DNA of 64,000 nt from Isosphaera pallida ATCC 43644 (GTDB taxonomy: Bacteria > Planctomycetota > Planctomycetia > Isosphaerales > Isosphaeraceae): positions 4,678,450 through 4,742,449 of the forward strand of contig NC_014962.1 of NCBI RefSeq assembly GCF_000186345.1. Direction: 5' to 3'. The notes under the pieces are model-generated. The model ran no database searches. It saw only the letters and a list, made by a program, of their open reading frames with translations, and was not told the origin of the DNA. Made by a program: the position numbers and the translations under genes. Positions 1 to 7,968 of this stretch are shown piece after piece; within the stretch, counting starts at the first letter, position 1, and the number at the start of each line of letters is the position of its first letter.

Positions 1-504
1 GTCCTCCACCTTGGCGGCGATGCTTTGGAAGATCGGTTTGATCAGCGGCCAGCCTTCGACGTTGCCGCCGGGCATGATCGAGGGACCCTTGAGCGCGCCT
101 TCCTCGCCGCCGGAGACCCCGGTGCCGATGAACAGTAGGTTTTTGGCACGCAGCGCCCGTTCCCGACGGGTGGTGTCGGGATAATGGGTGTTGCCACCGT
201 CGATGAGCAGGTCACCGGGTTCGAGCAGGGGCACCAGTTCGTCGATCACGGCGTCCACCGCGGCGCCGGCCTTCACCATTATCATAATTTTGCGCGGACG
301 CTTGAGCGCGGCGACCAATTCGGCGGGCGTGTGGCACCCCACCAACTTTTTACCCCGGCCGCGACCATTGATAAACTCGTCCACCTTGGAGGTGGTGCGG
401 TTGTAAACCGCTACGGTGTAGCCGTGGCTCTCCATGTTGAGAACCAGGTTTTCACCCATGACGGCCAGACCGATCAAGCCGATGTCGGCGGTCGGTTCGC
501 TCAT
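1..504 (-). CDS. gnd: 6-phosphogluconate dehydrogenase, N-terminal part (runs off window)
   Basis: The reverse strand reads open from the ATG at 504 to base 1, giving 168 residues with no stop. The N-terminus carries a Rossmann NADP-binding segment with the family signature GLIGLAVMGENL. Further in are IMIMVKAG, a LLIDGGNTHYPDT segment and GTGVSGGEEGALKGPSIMPGG, all characteristic of 6-phosphogluconate dehydrogenase. The enzyme oxidatively decarboxylates 6-phosphogluconate to ribulose 5-phosphate in the cytosolic pentose phosphate pathway. The all-helical C-terminal domain lies beyond the window edge. The gene directly follows a phosphofructokinase gene on the same strand (124 bp gap), so the two may share a central-carbon transcript. 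Identification is firm; whether the decarboxylating subtype is NADP- or NAD-specific cannot be judged from this part. Confidence 0.95.
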   Translation of the reverse strand, partial: MSEPTADIGLIGLAVMGENLVLNMESHGYTVAVYNRTTSKVDEFINGRGRGKKLVGCHTPAELVAALKRPRKIMIMVKAGAAVDAVIDELVPLLEPGDLLIDGGNTHYPDTTRRERALRAKNLLFIGTGVSGGEEGALKGPSIMPGGNVEGWPLIKPIFQSIAAKVED

Positions 505-627
505 CGTCGTCCACTCACTTCTACGAGACTTGGGGAAGGATTGCGATTCGCGGACAGAAAGACGGAACACTTCAAGGCGATCGAATCGGATGATGGTCGT
601 TGACCAGGCCGAGGAGTCGCGTCCGGC

Positions 628-1929
628 TTATTCGGGCTTGAGGCGATGGGTTTGCGGGACGTAGGCGGGCAGCTTGGGCGTGACCAACGCGGGGGTGATC
701 CGGGCGAAGCGGGCGCGGCCCTTGACTTGGGGCACCGAGACCCAATCGCCGCCAATAAGCGGTTCGGCGTAGGCGAGGAATTCGTCGGTCACGTCGATGC
801 GGTTGGGGGCCAGCCAGCGCTCGGGGAAGGAGCGGTCGAAGGCAGCCACCTTGTCGAGCGGCACCTTGTCGTAGATCACTTGGTAGGCACGAGTGTCTCG
901 CCGGCGCAGCAGGGTCGCCATGTAGCCGGTCCCCTCGGTGCGGGCAAGATGAACGGCGTGACGACCGACCTCGTAAGCTTCGTCGAGATCGACGCCGCTG
1001 GCGTAGGCCATGGCGTTGCGTTGGTCGGTGCCGGGAACCTGTCCCCGCGCTTTGCCGGTGACGGGGAATTTCAGGGTGTTGAGGTAGTTGACCACAACCT
1101 GAGCGACGGTGGTTTGACTAGCGGAGAACTGGATGTGGCCGAAAGCGTCGCGGGTCACGCCGAACTCGCCCACGTCGAACCCTTCGCTGACGACGACCAG
1201 GCAACGGCCGTCGCGTTCGAGTTGGTTGAGGACGTTTTGGCCGAGTTGCTCCAGGGTGAGCTTAGATTCGGCCATGTAGATTTGGAGCGGGAGGCGGCGT
1301 TCGGGGTCGGCCAGACGAGCGGCCGCGGGGATGAAGCCGATCTTGCGGCCCATCGCCTGAATCACCAGAACGGGGTCAGCGGTCCGGCTGCCGGCGTTTT
1401 CCTCATTAGCCTGCAAGATGTAGTTGGCGAAGTAACGGGCCGCCGAGCCGTAGCCGGGAGAGTGGTCGATCAGGGTGAACTGATCGTCCCCAAGGTCGTT
1501 GTCGATCGTTTTGGGAACACCGACGGCCACCAGGTCCAGCCCGACCTCGCGAGCGCGTTGACTGACCTTGTAGGCAGTGTCCTGCGAGTCGTTGCCGCCG
1601 ATGTAGAAAAAATAGCCCACGTCATGGGCTTTGAGCACCTCCACGACCCGCTCGAAATCCTCCTCCTGGTTCGGCTTGAGCTTGTAGCGGCAGGTGCCCA
1701 CGGCACCGGCGGCCGGCGTAGTCCGCAATAGGGCGATCTCCTCGGCGGAGGAGGCGGACAGGTCGATCAGTTCTTCCTTAAGAACGCCCTCGATGCCAAA
1801 CCGTCCGGCGTACACCGCGCCAAAGGTGGCGGGATCGGCGAAACAGGCTTCGATGATGCCCCGCAGGGTGTTGTTAATCACACAGGTCGGCCCGCCCGAC
1901 TGGGCCACCACCACATTGCGCGCGGCCAT
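628..1929 (-). CDS. pfp: PPi-dependent 6-phosphofructokinase (long form)
   Basis: Phosphorylates fructose 6-phosphate in glycolysis. From the ATG at 1929 the protein has 433 residues and begins MAARNVVVAQSGGPT, the normal family start; an in-frame ATG at 2007 adds an unconserved 26-residue leader and is less likely. The phosphoryl-donor site reads GGNDS at about residues 111-115 and PKTIDND at about 139-145. ATP enzymes have GGDGS and usually PGTIDND; the Asp plus Lys seen here mark pyrophosphate users, in which the Asp side chain blocks the ATP pocket. MGRKIGF and a long C-terminal part fit the long PFP subgroup. PPi enzymes are reversible. Family and donor call are inference from motifs. 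Gnd lies downstream on the same strand. Confidence 0.9.
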   Translation of the reverse strand: MAARNVVVAQSGGPTCVINNTLRGIIEACFADPATFGAVYAGRFGIEGVLKEELIDLSASSAEEIALLRTTPAAGAVGTCRYKLKPNQEEDFERVVEVLKAHDVGYFFYIGGNDSQDTAYKVSQRAREVGLDLVAVGVPKTIDNDLGDDQFTLIDHSPGYGSAARYFANYILQANEENAGSRTADPVLVIQAMGRKIGFIPAAARLADPERRLPLQIYMAESKLTLEQLGQNVLNQLERDGRCLVVVSEGFDVGEFGVTRDAFGHIQFSASQTTVAQVVVNYLNTLKFPVTGKARGQVPGTDQRNAMAYASGVDLDEAYEVGRHAVHLARTEGTGYMATLLRRRDTRAYQVIYDKVPLDKVAAFDRSFPERWLAPNRIDVTDEFLAYAEPLIGGDWVSVPQVKGRARFARITPALVTPKLPAYVPQTHRLKPE

Positions 1930-2276
1930 GATCACTCTCGTTTCGTCTCGGATCGTCTGGTTTGGAAAAAGAACGCATTTTCTTTGTGGGAACCAAGGCG
2001 TGGTCACGATGTCTCGAAAAGGGGCGCGACGGTGCCGAGTTGATCGTGGTCGAATCGAACCCGACGCGCCGGGAACGTGACGCCAATCACCCCGTCCCGT
2101 CCATTACCTCAATCATCCATCTGTCCAACCACTCAGCCGTCTGCGAACCGAGGCGGAATCGGTTGGGCTGGATTGGTCTGGTTCAGAGCAGGGCAACGCC
2201 GACCGATTTGACTTGCCGGGCATCATCTTGGTCCAGGCCCGTTGGGGGGTGTTGATGGTCGGGTGGGGGAGCCTAG
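1930..2276. other. Intergenic stretch, no gene recognised
   Basis: About 350 bases between two minus-strand genes. Short open frames on both strands show no recognisable protein and look like chance frames in G+C-rich DNA. It should contain the promoter of the phosphofructokinase gene, but I see no convincing -35/-10 pair. Confidence 0.5.
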
Positions 2277-2645
2277 TCATCCCTTTTCGATTTCCCGACG
2301 CAGGGCCTCTTTGGCGCGTTCATAGGCGGCGGCGAGTTGAGAGGCGAGTTGAGGCGCGTCTGGTTCGAGCGTTCCGGCGCGGGCCATTCCCTCCAAACGG
2401 GCGCAGACTTGGTTGAGTTCGAGAGCTCCGAGGTTGGCCGCGCTTCCTTTGAGGGCGTGAGCCAGCTTGCGGACCATTTCAACCTCGTTGTGGTCAACCG
2501 CCTGGGTCAGTTCGGTGATCAGTGGGTCGCTCTCGGTCTGAAACAGCGCCAACAGGTCGCGGAGCATCGAGGCGTCGCCACCGGACATCGAACGGAGCAT
2601 TGCCACCGTGTCGGGATCAAGCGTCGGCGGGATCGACGGGTCCAT
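2277..2645 (-). CDS. Histidine-containing phosphotransfer (HPt) domain protein
   Basis: A 122-residue single-domain protein when started at the ATG at 2645; the frame stays open to an ATG at 2720, but the extra 25 residues look unstructured. The central motif AHALKGSAANLGA places the phospho-accepting histidine at about residue 63, followed by conserved Lys and Gly, the HPt four-helix-bundle signature. Such proteins relay phosphate between hybrid histidine kinases and response regulators in the cytoplasm. No kinase or receiver gene lies next to it, so it is an orphan whose partners must be elsewhere. The weak Shine-Dalgarno (AGAGG, about ten bases upstream) makes the start uncertain. Confidence 0.85.
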   Translation of the reverse strand: MDPSIPPTLDPDTVAMLRSMSGGDASMLRDLLALFQTESDPLITELTQAVDHNEVEMVRKLAHALKGSAANLGALELNQVCARLEGMARAGTLEPDAPQLASQLAAAYERAKEALRREIEKG

Positions 2646-2895
2646 GATTGCGCAGCCTCTGGAGATCCCAAGGCAGAGCCCTCGTTCCATGGCGGTGTGG
2701 TCGAGGGAAAGTTGCTTCAACCCAGCATCGCCGACGCCGCATCCTATTGAGAGGCAAGCTGGAGATGCTCCTCGACGTCGCCACGTTTCATCCTACCATA
2801 TCCCCTCGCCATCGTCACCAGATTGGCGCAAGGGAACAACCGTGATTCCTTACTCGACTCGAGTTCGCCTGAGTGGGTGGCTTGATCACTTGATC

Positions 2896-3798
2896 TCAAT
2901 CCCCCCAGGGAGGGGTTTCGGGCAGCAGCGCTCGAAACTCGGCGACGCGAGCTTCCATGACCGCGCCAGCGTAGCCGCCATCGAGGAAGCGTGGCAGATC
3001 TTCCTGAAAGAACCGCGCCCAGGAATCATCCTCGCCGCCGGGGTTGATTGGATAAAACAGCGCGCCCACGGCCTGGGCCGCCTTGAGGTCGCCGGGCGCG
3101 TCGCCAATCATGAGCATCCGTTGAGGCTCATACTTGCCTGAGGTGGCCGCCGCCAGAATCTCCCGCTTGGAACCGACCTCCTGACCAGCGATTAGACCGA
3201 CTCGCTCGGCCAGACCGTGTTCGCCCCACTCCTTGCGTAACGCGGCCGTCGGGGTCGCCGAGACCACCGCCACGTCGGCCTTGTCGGCCAGGACCTCCAG
3301 GGTTTCCCGTACCAACGGGAACGGCGGCACCCCTTGAACGATTCGATCGACCGCCTGGTTGACCGCCTTGCTCCAGGCTAACGCCAGGGTCAAATCGGGG
3401 TCACCGGTGCGTTGCACCGCCTCCTCAAGCGCTGGGTTGCCCAGTTTGGACTCCAGAGCGGTCCAGGACCGTAAGCCGGTGATCGCCGGCACCTCGAAGC
3501 CGCGCCGCTTCACCTCGGGACGCTGGGCCAGCAGGTCGAAGGTTAACGCCAGGGCAGGAAATCGGTTGATTCCCCGATGCTTGGAGTACAAGTTCACGAA
3601 CTCAGCGCACTCCCGCGCTACCCGCGCCACGGCGGCCAGTCGGTAGAATTCAATGATGTTGGGGATGAAGCACTCTTTGTGTTTGACTTCCATCGTGTCG
3701 AAGGCGCAGCCGTCGCTGTCGATGCCCACGAAGAACTCGTGACGTTTGGGCATCGCCTTGATCTGATCCAACTGGGCCGCTTCGCCGCGTTCGCTCAT
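2896..3798 (-). CDS. HAD-superfamily hydrolase
   Basis: A 300-residue cytoplasmic protein. Motif I is DSDGCAFDT (residues about 27-35), with nucleophile Asp27 and acid/base Asp29. Motif II is VVSATPTAAL in the middle of the protein, and motif III/IV is MLMIGDAPGDLKAA, which supplies the metal-binding aspartates. A large helical cap lies between motifs I and II, as in C1-cap phosphatases of the phosphoglycolate phosphatase type. Substrate cannot be told from the sequence; the insertion starting near KHKECF is unlike classic Gph proteins. It is a solitary minus-strand gene between the HPt gene and the tandem membrane-protein cluster. Confident at superfamily level only. Confidence 0.85.
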   Translation of the reverse strand: MSERGEAAQLDQIKAMPKRHEFFVGIDSDGCAFDTMEVKHKECFIPNIIEFYRLAAVARVARECAEFVNLYSKHRGINRFPALALTFDLLAQRPEVKRRGFEVPAITGLRSWTALESKLGNPALEEAVQRTGDPDLTLALAWSKAVNQAVDRIVQGVPPFPLVRETLEVLADKADVAVVSATPTAALRKEWGEHGLAERVGLIAGQEVGSKREILAAATSGKYEPQRMLMIGDAPGDLKAAQAVGALFYPINPGGEDDSWARFFQEDLPRFLDGGYAGAVMEARVAEFRALLPETPPWGD

Positions 3799-3914
3799 GA
3801 CCCGTGTTCCCCAACCGTGGTCCGTTTTTCCTGGGATTGGCGTGGTTTCAATTTAGGGTAGGGTATTTTAACGTCGTCCCACCCTATTCCCAAGATGCTG
3901 CCGGCAGTGGGTGG

Positions 3915-5666
3915 TCAAGAGCCGTTTGAGTCGTTGGATTGGTTGGGGGGATCGGTCTTGATCTCCCCTTCGGCTGTGACGGCGGCCTGCGTTTGGGCTT
4001 GGTTCTGGTGGGGCGTCATCCAGGCCGCATACGGCGAGTTGGCGATGCGGGCGGCGAGATGGTCGTCCACGTAAAGCGCGATGGGGTGAGTGCGAGTCAG
4101 CGGAAACCCCGGCACCAGCTTGAGACCGGAAACCTCCCGAGGCAATTCTTTCAAAAGGCGGTTGGCTTCGCCCAAATCCTTGGTAAGAGGAAGGATATGA
4201 ATATAAGCTTGGGGTCGGTAGACACGAATCAGCTCTGGAGGAATCGACTTTTCTGAATTCCAGAACACAGCGACTTGACCTCCAGCATATGTTCGCCAAA
4301 TTTCCCAGTGATTGATCAAAACACGAGTCTCTGTTGGGAGAATCGCCGCGAGATGAATCCCATGTTCGCGTAGTTCCTTCTCACGAGTAATTGCGAATGT
4401 ATATCGAATCAGGAAAGCGGTGGAAATCAACGTAATCAATAATAAAAAAGCCGCAAATCCTTGCACTAGCTTCATCATGCTCCGGTCAGTGCAGCTACTG
4501 GGCCGAATCCCCCACTCCAGGAGAAACAACGCCAACGCGATCCCCACCGTGTCGTAATAGCGGGAGAGGTTGATGCCAGTGTGGGCAAACACCACAATCC
4601 CCGCTGTGAACAGAACAATAGTCAGGGCGTCGCGTCCAACCCGTGAGGCGCGCTCCGAGTTCAAAGCGGCTCCCAAGGAAATGGCTGCCCAGAGCGAGAG
4701 AAGTTGGACGTCGAAGCGATTGAAAAGGGCGAGTTGGCCTTCGATGATCCAATCGCGGATTAGTCCAAGGTGCTTCTGGAACAGCAAGCTAAGAGCGGCG
4801 GGTTGGAACAACGAGTCCGGGGCGGGATGAATCGGATCGTTGGGTGAGTCAAACACATTGGCAACGAAATGATCGCGTTTTTGGTCGATCATGCCCAGTT
4901 CGAACGAGAGAACCCGAAAAGCGACCACGACCGCAAGCATGGCCGCGACCAGCAACAACGGACGCCACAGGACGCGCAGTTGGAAGGGGGATCGGTCTAG
5001 CATCGCCGGGACCAGAGCGATCAACCAGATCAGCGTGTCGGGCGGGCGAAACTCATGGGCTAGCCCCAACAACAGGCCAAACCGCAGCGGCTGGTTGAGC
5101 AGGGTGTGTCGATAACGCCAAGTCCAAACCATCATGATCATCGCCGGCAGATTGGTGGCGGCGGTGAGATAACTGCCTTTGAAGGTTCCGGCAAGAACAA
5201 AAACCAAGATGGTGAGGTTGAAGGCGAGGCTGTTTTGGTGACGGTAAAGAACTATCAAGGAGGCCAGAAGCGTCAGGAGCAACAGGGTTTGTCCCACCCA
5301 GAAGGCGGTAACGTCGTTTGATCCCCAGATGGCCACGAAGGGAGCGAAGTAGAAAGCCGGGGCGGTGTAGACCATCCAATAAGGGAGGGGTTCACCATTC
5401 CACCCCTCGGGAAAGTCACGGACAATCTGAAATGGAAAGACGAGGTTGTAATCGTCGAGCCGTCCGGTTTCAAGCAGGATGGCGGCTGGCTGGGTGGCAA
5501 TCGCCACTATGTCCATACGTAATCCACTTCTATAAAGGTTGAGACTCAAACTTACAAATTGAACTAACGCCAGGAGGATCAGAAAAGAAACAACAAGTTT
5601 TGACCACGTTGACTTATCCTGATAAAACGGCAAGCTTGCAGTCTCGGAGTGTTCTCGAAGGGTCAT
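3915..5666 (-). CDS. Polytopic membrane protein, tandem copy 1 of 3
   Basis: About 583 residues from the ATG at 5666, which has a good GAGAGG Shine-Dalgarno seven bases upstream. The frame is open to 5810, but that part is the repeated intergenic DNA and is unlikely to be translated. Many hydrophobic segments (roughly ten) alternate with short loops. A long non-membrane C-terminal part holds the conserved LVPGFPLTRTHPIALYVDD. The loop with LPYWMVYTAPAFYFAPF, set before a membrane helix, recalls the proline-rich loop of GT-C/GT87-type glycosyltransferases, but this is only a resemblance. The C-terminal tail after about residue 550 differs from copies 2 and 3. Function unknown; two near-identical paralogues follow upstream on the same strand. 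Confidence 0.75.
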   Translation of the reverse strand: MTLREHSETASLPFYQDKSTWSKLVVSFLILLALVQFVSLSLNLYRSGLRMDIVAIATQPAAILLETGRLDDYNLVFPFQIVRDFPEGWNGEPLPYWMVYTAPAFYFAPFVAIWGSNDVTAFWVGQTLLLLTLLASLIVLYRHQNSLAFNLTILVFVLAGTFKGSYLTAATNLPAMIMMVWTWRYRHTLLNQPLRFGLLLGLAHEFRPPDTLIWLIALVPAMLDRSPFQLRVLWRPLLLVAAMLAVVVAFRVLSFELGMIDQKRDHFVANVFDSPNDPIHPAPDSLFQPAALSLLFQKHLGLIRDWIIEGQLALFNRFDVQLLSLWAAISLGAALNSERASRVGRDALTIVLFTAGIVVFAHTGINLSRYYDTVGIALALFLLEWGIRPSSCTDRSMMKLVQGFAAFLLLITLISTAFLIRYTFAITREKELREHGIHLAAILPTETRVLINHWEIWRTYAGGQVAVFWNSEKSIPPELIRVYRPQAYIHILPLTKDLGEANRLLKELPREVSGLKLVPGFPLTRTHPIALYVDDHLAARIANSPYAAWMTPHQNQAQTQAAVTAEGEIKTDPPNQSNDSNGS

Positions 5667-6052
5667 GCCAAACCTCTCGCCTAGCTCATCATCCAAGAAG
5701 CTGCCACAAGGCAGATCAAGCCGTTCAACGTGACGCGATGGTAAGTGACCCGCGGGATTTTGCAAGCGGGCGGACCCCACAAACCAAGGGTTTGCCAAAA
5801 CTCGGGCCAAATCGGGAGCAACTCACCGAGTCGGCCCGAGTCATTGGAGAATCAGGGGTTGGTGGAGGTTGGCCGGGGAGCATTGACCGAATCGGCCTGG
5901 GAATTGACCTCGGCCTTGGTTTGGTCGGGGTTGATCCAGGAGGCATACGGCGAGTTGGCGATGCGAGCGGCGAGATGGTCGTCCACGTAAAGCGCGATGG
6001 GGTGAGTGCGGGTCAGCGGAAACCCCGGCACCAGCTTGAGGCCGGAAATCTC
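5550..6052. repeat. Near-identical 0.5 kb direct repeat, unit A (copy 1/2 junction)
   Basis: This block spans the end of copy 2, the spacer and the start of copy 1. It recurs at 7466-7968 with an offset of exactly 1,916 bp and only about three mismatches that I could see (for example at 5712 versus 7628). Its identity is far higher than that of the neighbouring coding sequence, marking it as the recombination joint of the tandem array. Confidence 0.85.
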
Positions 6053-7582
6053 GTTAGGGAGGGATTTTGAGAGAACGCTCATATCACGCTCCCAATCGGA
6101 CTGAGGCAGGAAGTGGATGTACGCCTGAGGACGATAGGAGCGAATGAGTTCTGGGGGGATTGGCTCGGTTGAATGCCAGAATACGGCGGTTTTTCCTCCA
6201 GCATAAACGCGCCAGACTTCCCAGTGATCGACCAGGACTCGGGTCTCTCGGGGAAGAATGGCCGCGAGATGACGGCCATTCTCTCGCAGCTCGAACTCGC
6301 GGTTCATCACCAGAGCGTTTCTCACAAGGAAAGCCGTGGGAATCATCACTACTAACATCAACATGACCGCGAGCCCTCGCAGCGTGATGGCCGCTCCACG
6401 ATCGGAGCATTGGCCGGACCGGAGGCCCCATTCTAGGAGGAACAACGCCAACGCGATCGCTACGGTGTCGTAGTAACGCGGGAGGTTGATCCCCGTATGG
6501 CCGAACACCACGATCCCGGCAGTGAAGAGAATGATCGTCAGGGCGTCGCGTGCGACCCGTGAGGCGCGCTCAGAGTTCAAAGCGGCTCCCAAGGAAATGG
6601 CTGCCCAGAGCGAGAGAAGTTGGACGTCGAAGCGATTGAAAAGGGCGAGTTGGCCTTCGATGATCCAATCGCGGATTAGTCCGAGGTGCTTCCGAAAGAG
6701 AAAACTGAGGGTAGCCGGGTGAAACAACGTGTCGGGTGCAGGATGAACCGGCTTGTTAAACGACTCGAACAGATTAACGAACAGGTAGTCACGTTTTTGG
6801 TCGATCATGCCCAGTTCGAACGAGAGAACCCGGAAAGCAACCACGACCGCAAGCATGGCCGCGACCAGCACCAACAGACGCCACAGGACGCGCAGTTGGA
6901 AGGGGGATCGGTCTAGCATTGCCGGAGTCAGGGCGATCAACCAGATCAGCGTATCGGGAGGGCGAAACTCATGGGCCAGACCCAACAGCAGGCCAAACCG
7001 CAGCGGATGGTTGAGTAGAGTGCGTCGATAACGCCAAGTCCAAACCATCATCATCATCGCCGGCAGATTAGTAGCGGCGGTGAGATAACTGCCTTTGAAG
7101 GTTCCGGCAAGAACAAGGACCAAGATGGTGAGGTTGAAGGCGAGGCTGTTTTGGTGACGGTAAAGAACCATCAAGGAGGCCAGAAGCGTCAGGAGCAAGA
7201 GGGTTTGTCCCACCCAGAAGGCGGTAACGTCGTTTGATCCCCAGATGGCGACGAAGGGAGCGAAGTAGAGGGCCGGGGCGGTGTAGACCATCCAATAAGG
7301 GAGGGGTTGACCGTTCCAACCGTTAGGGAAGTCGCGGATGATTTGGAATGGTAAGACGAGGTTGTAATCGTCGAGCCGTCCGGTTTCAACCAAGGAAGCG
7401 GCGGGTTGAATTGCAACAGCGACTACATCCAGATGGAGACCGGCTCGATAAAGATAGACAGCCCAACTTACAAATTGAACTAACGCCAGGAGGATCAGAA
7501 AAGAAACAACAAGTTTTGACCACGTTGACTTATCCTGATAAAACGGCAAGCTTGCAGTCTCGGAGTGTTCTCGAAGGGTCAT
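5852..7582 (-). CDS. Polytopic membrane protein, tandem copy 2 of 3
   Basis: About 576 residues from the ATG at 7582. Its Shine-Dalgarno and first 27 residues are identical to copy 1, including MTLREHSETASLPFYQD. The same membrane topology is predicted. Along its length it alternates in which sister it resembles. Its first 27 residues and its membrane core match copy 1. Its loop with FVNLFESFNKPVHPAPD and its last roughly 65 residues match copy 3 almost exactly. This patchwork points to gene conversion or unequal crossing over. The stop is followed by a 250 bp spacer that is also repeated between copies 2 and 1. Role unknown; a membrane glycosyltransferase is one possibility. Confidence 0.75.
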   Translation of the reverse strand: MTLREHSETASLPFYQDKSTWSKLVVSFLILLALVQFVSWAVYLYRAGLHLDVVAVAIQPAASLVETGRLDDYNLVLPFQIIRDFPNGWNGQPLPYWMVYTAPALYFAPFVAIWGSNDVTAFWVGQTLLLLTLLASLMVLYRHQNSLAFNLTILVLVLAGTFKGSYLTAATNLPAMMMMVWTWRYRRTLLNHPLRFGLLLGLAHEFRPPDTLIWLIALTPAMLDRSPFQLRVLWRLLVLVAAMLAVVVAFRVLSFELGMIDQKRDYLFVNLFESFNKPVHPAPDTLFHPATLSFLFRKHLGLIRDWIIEGQLALFNRFDVQLLSLWAAISLGAALNSERASRVARDALTIILFTAGIVVFGHTGINLPRYYDTVAIALALFLLEWGLRSGQCSDRGAAITLRGLAVMLMLVVMIPTAFLVRNALVMNREFELRENGRHLAAILPRETRVLVDHWEVWRVYAGGKTAVFWHSTEPIPPELIRSYRPQAYIHFLPQSDWERDMSVLSKSLPNEISGLKLVPGFPLTRTHPIALYVDDHLAARIANSPYASWINPDQTKAEVNSQADSVNAPRPTSTNP

Positions 7583-7968
7583 GCCAAACCTCTCGCCTAG
7601 CTCATCATCCAAGAAGCTGCCACAAGGCGGATCAAGCCGCTCAACGTGACGCGATGGTAAGTGACCTGCGGGATTTTGCAAGCGGGCGGACCCCACAAAC
7701 CAAGGGTTTGCCAAAACTCGGGCCAAATCGGGAGCAACTCACCGAGTCGGCCCGAGTCATTGGAGAATCAGGGGTTGGTGGAGGTTGGCCGGGGAGCATT
7801 GACCGAATCGGCCTGGGAATTGACCTCGGCCTTGGTTTGGTCGGGGTTGATCCAGGAGGCATACGGCGAGTTGGCGATGCGAGCGGCGAGATGGTCGTCC
7901 ACGTAAAGCGCGATGGGGTGAGTGCGGGTCAGCGGAAACCCCGGCACCAGCTTGAGGCCGGAAATCTC
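7466..7968. repeat. Near-identical 0.5 kb direct repeat, unit B (copy 2/3 junction)
   Basis: Second instance of the 1,916-bp-spaced block, covering the end of copy 3, the spacer and the start of copy 2. The left half of the block holds the shared ribosome-binding site and start codon; the right half holds the shared C-terminal coding end. Confidence 0.85.

Noticed and set aside
646-1731. Long plus-strand open frame of 361 codons opposite the phosphofructokinase gene
   Set aside because: It lies wholly antisense to a gene with clear family motifs; its translation is Gly/Val/Asp-rich with no recognisable domain, as expected for the opposite strand of G+C-rich coding DNA.
5667-5810. 48-codon N-terminal extension of tandem membrane copy 1 (and the same at 7583-7726 in copy 2)
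   Set aside because: It is the repeated spacer DNA; a good Shine-Dalgarno lies before the internal ATG, and copy 3 has no equivalent.
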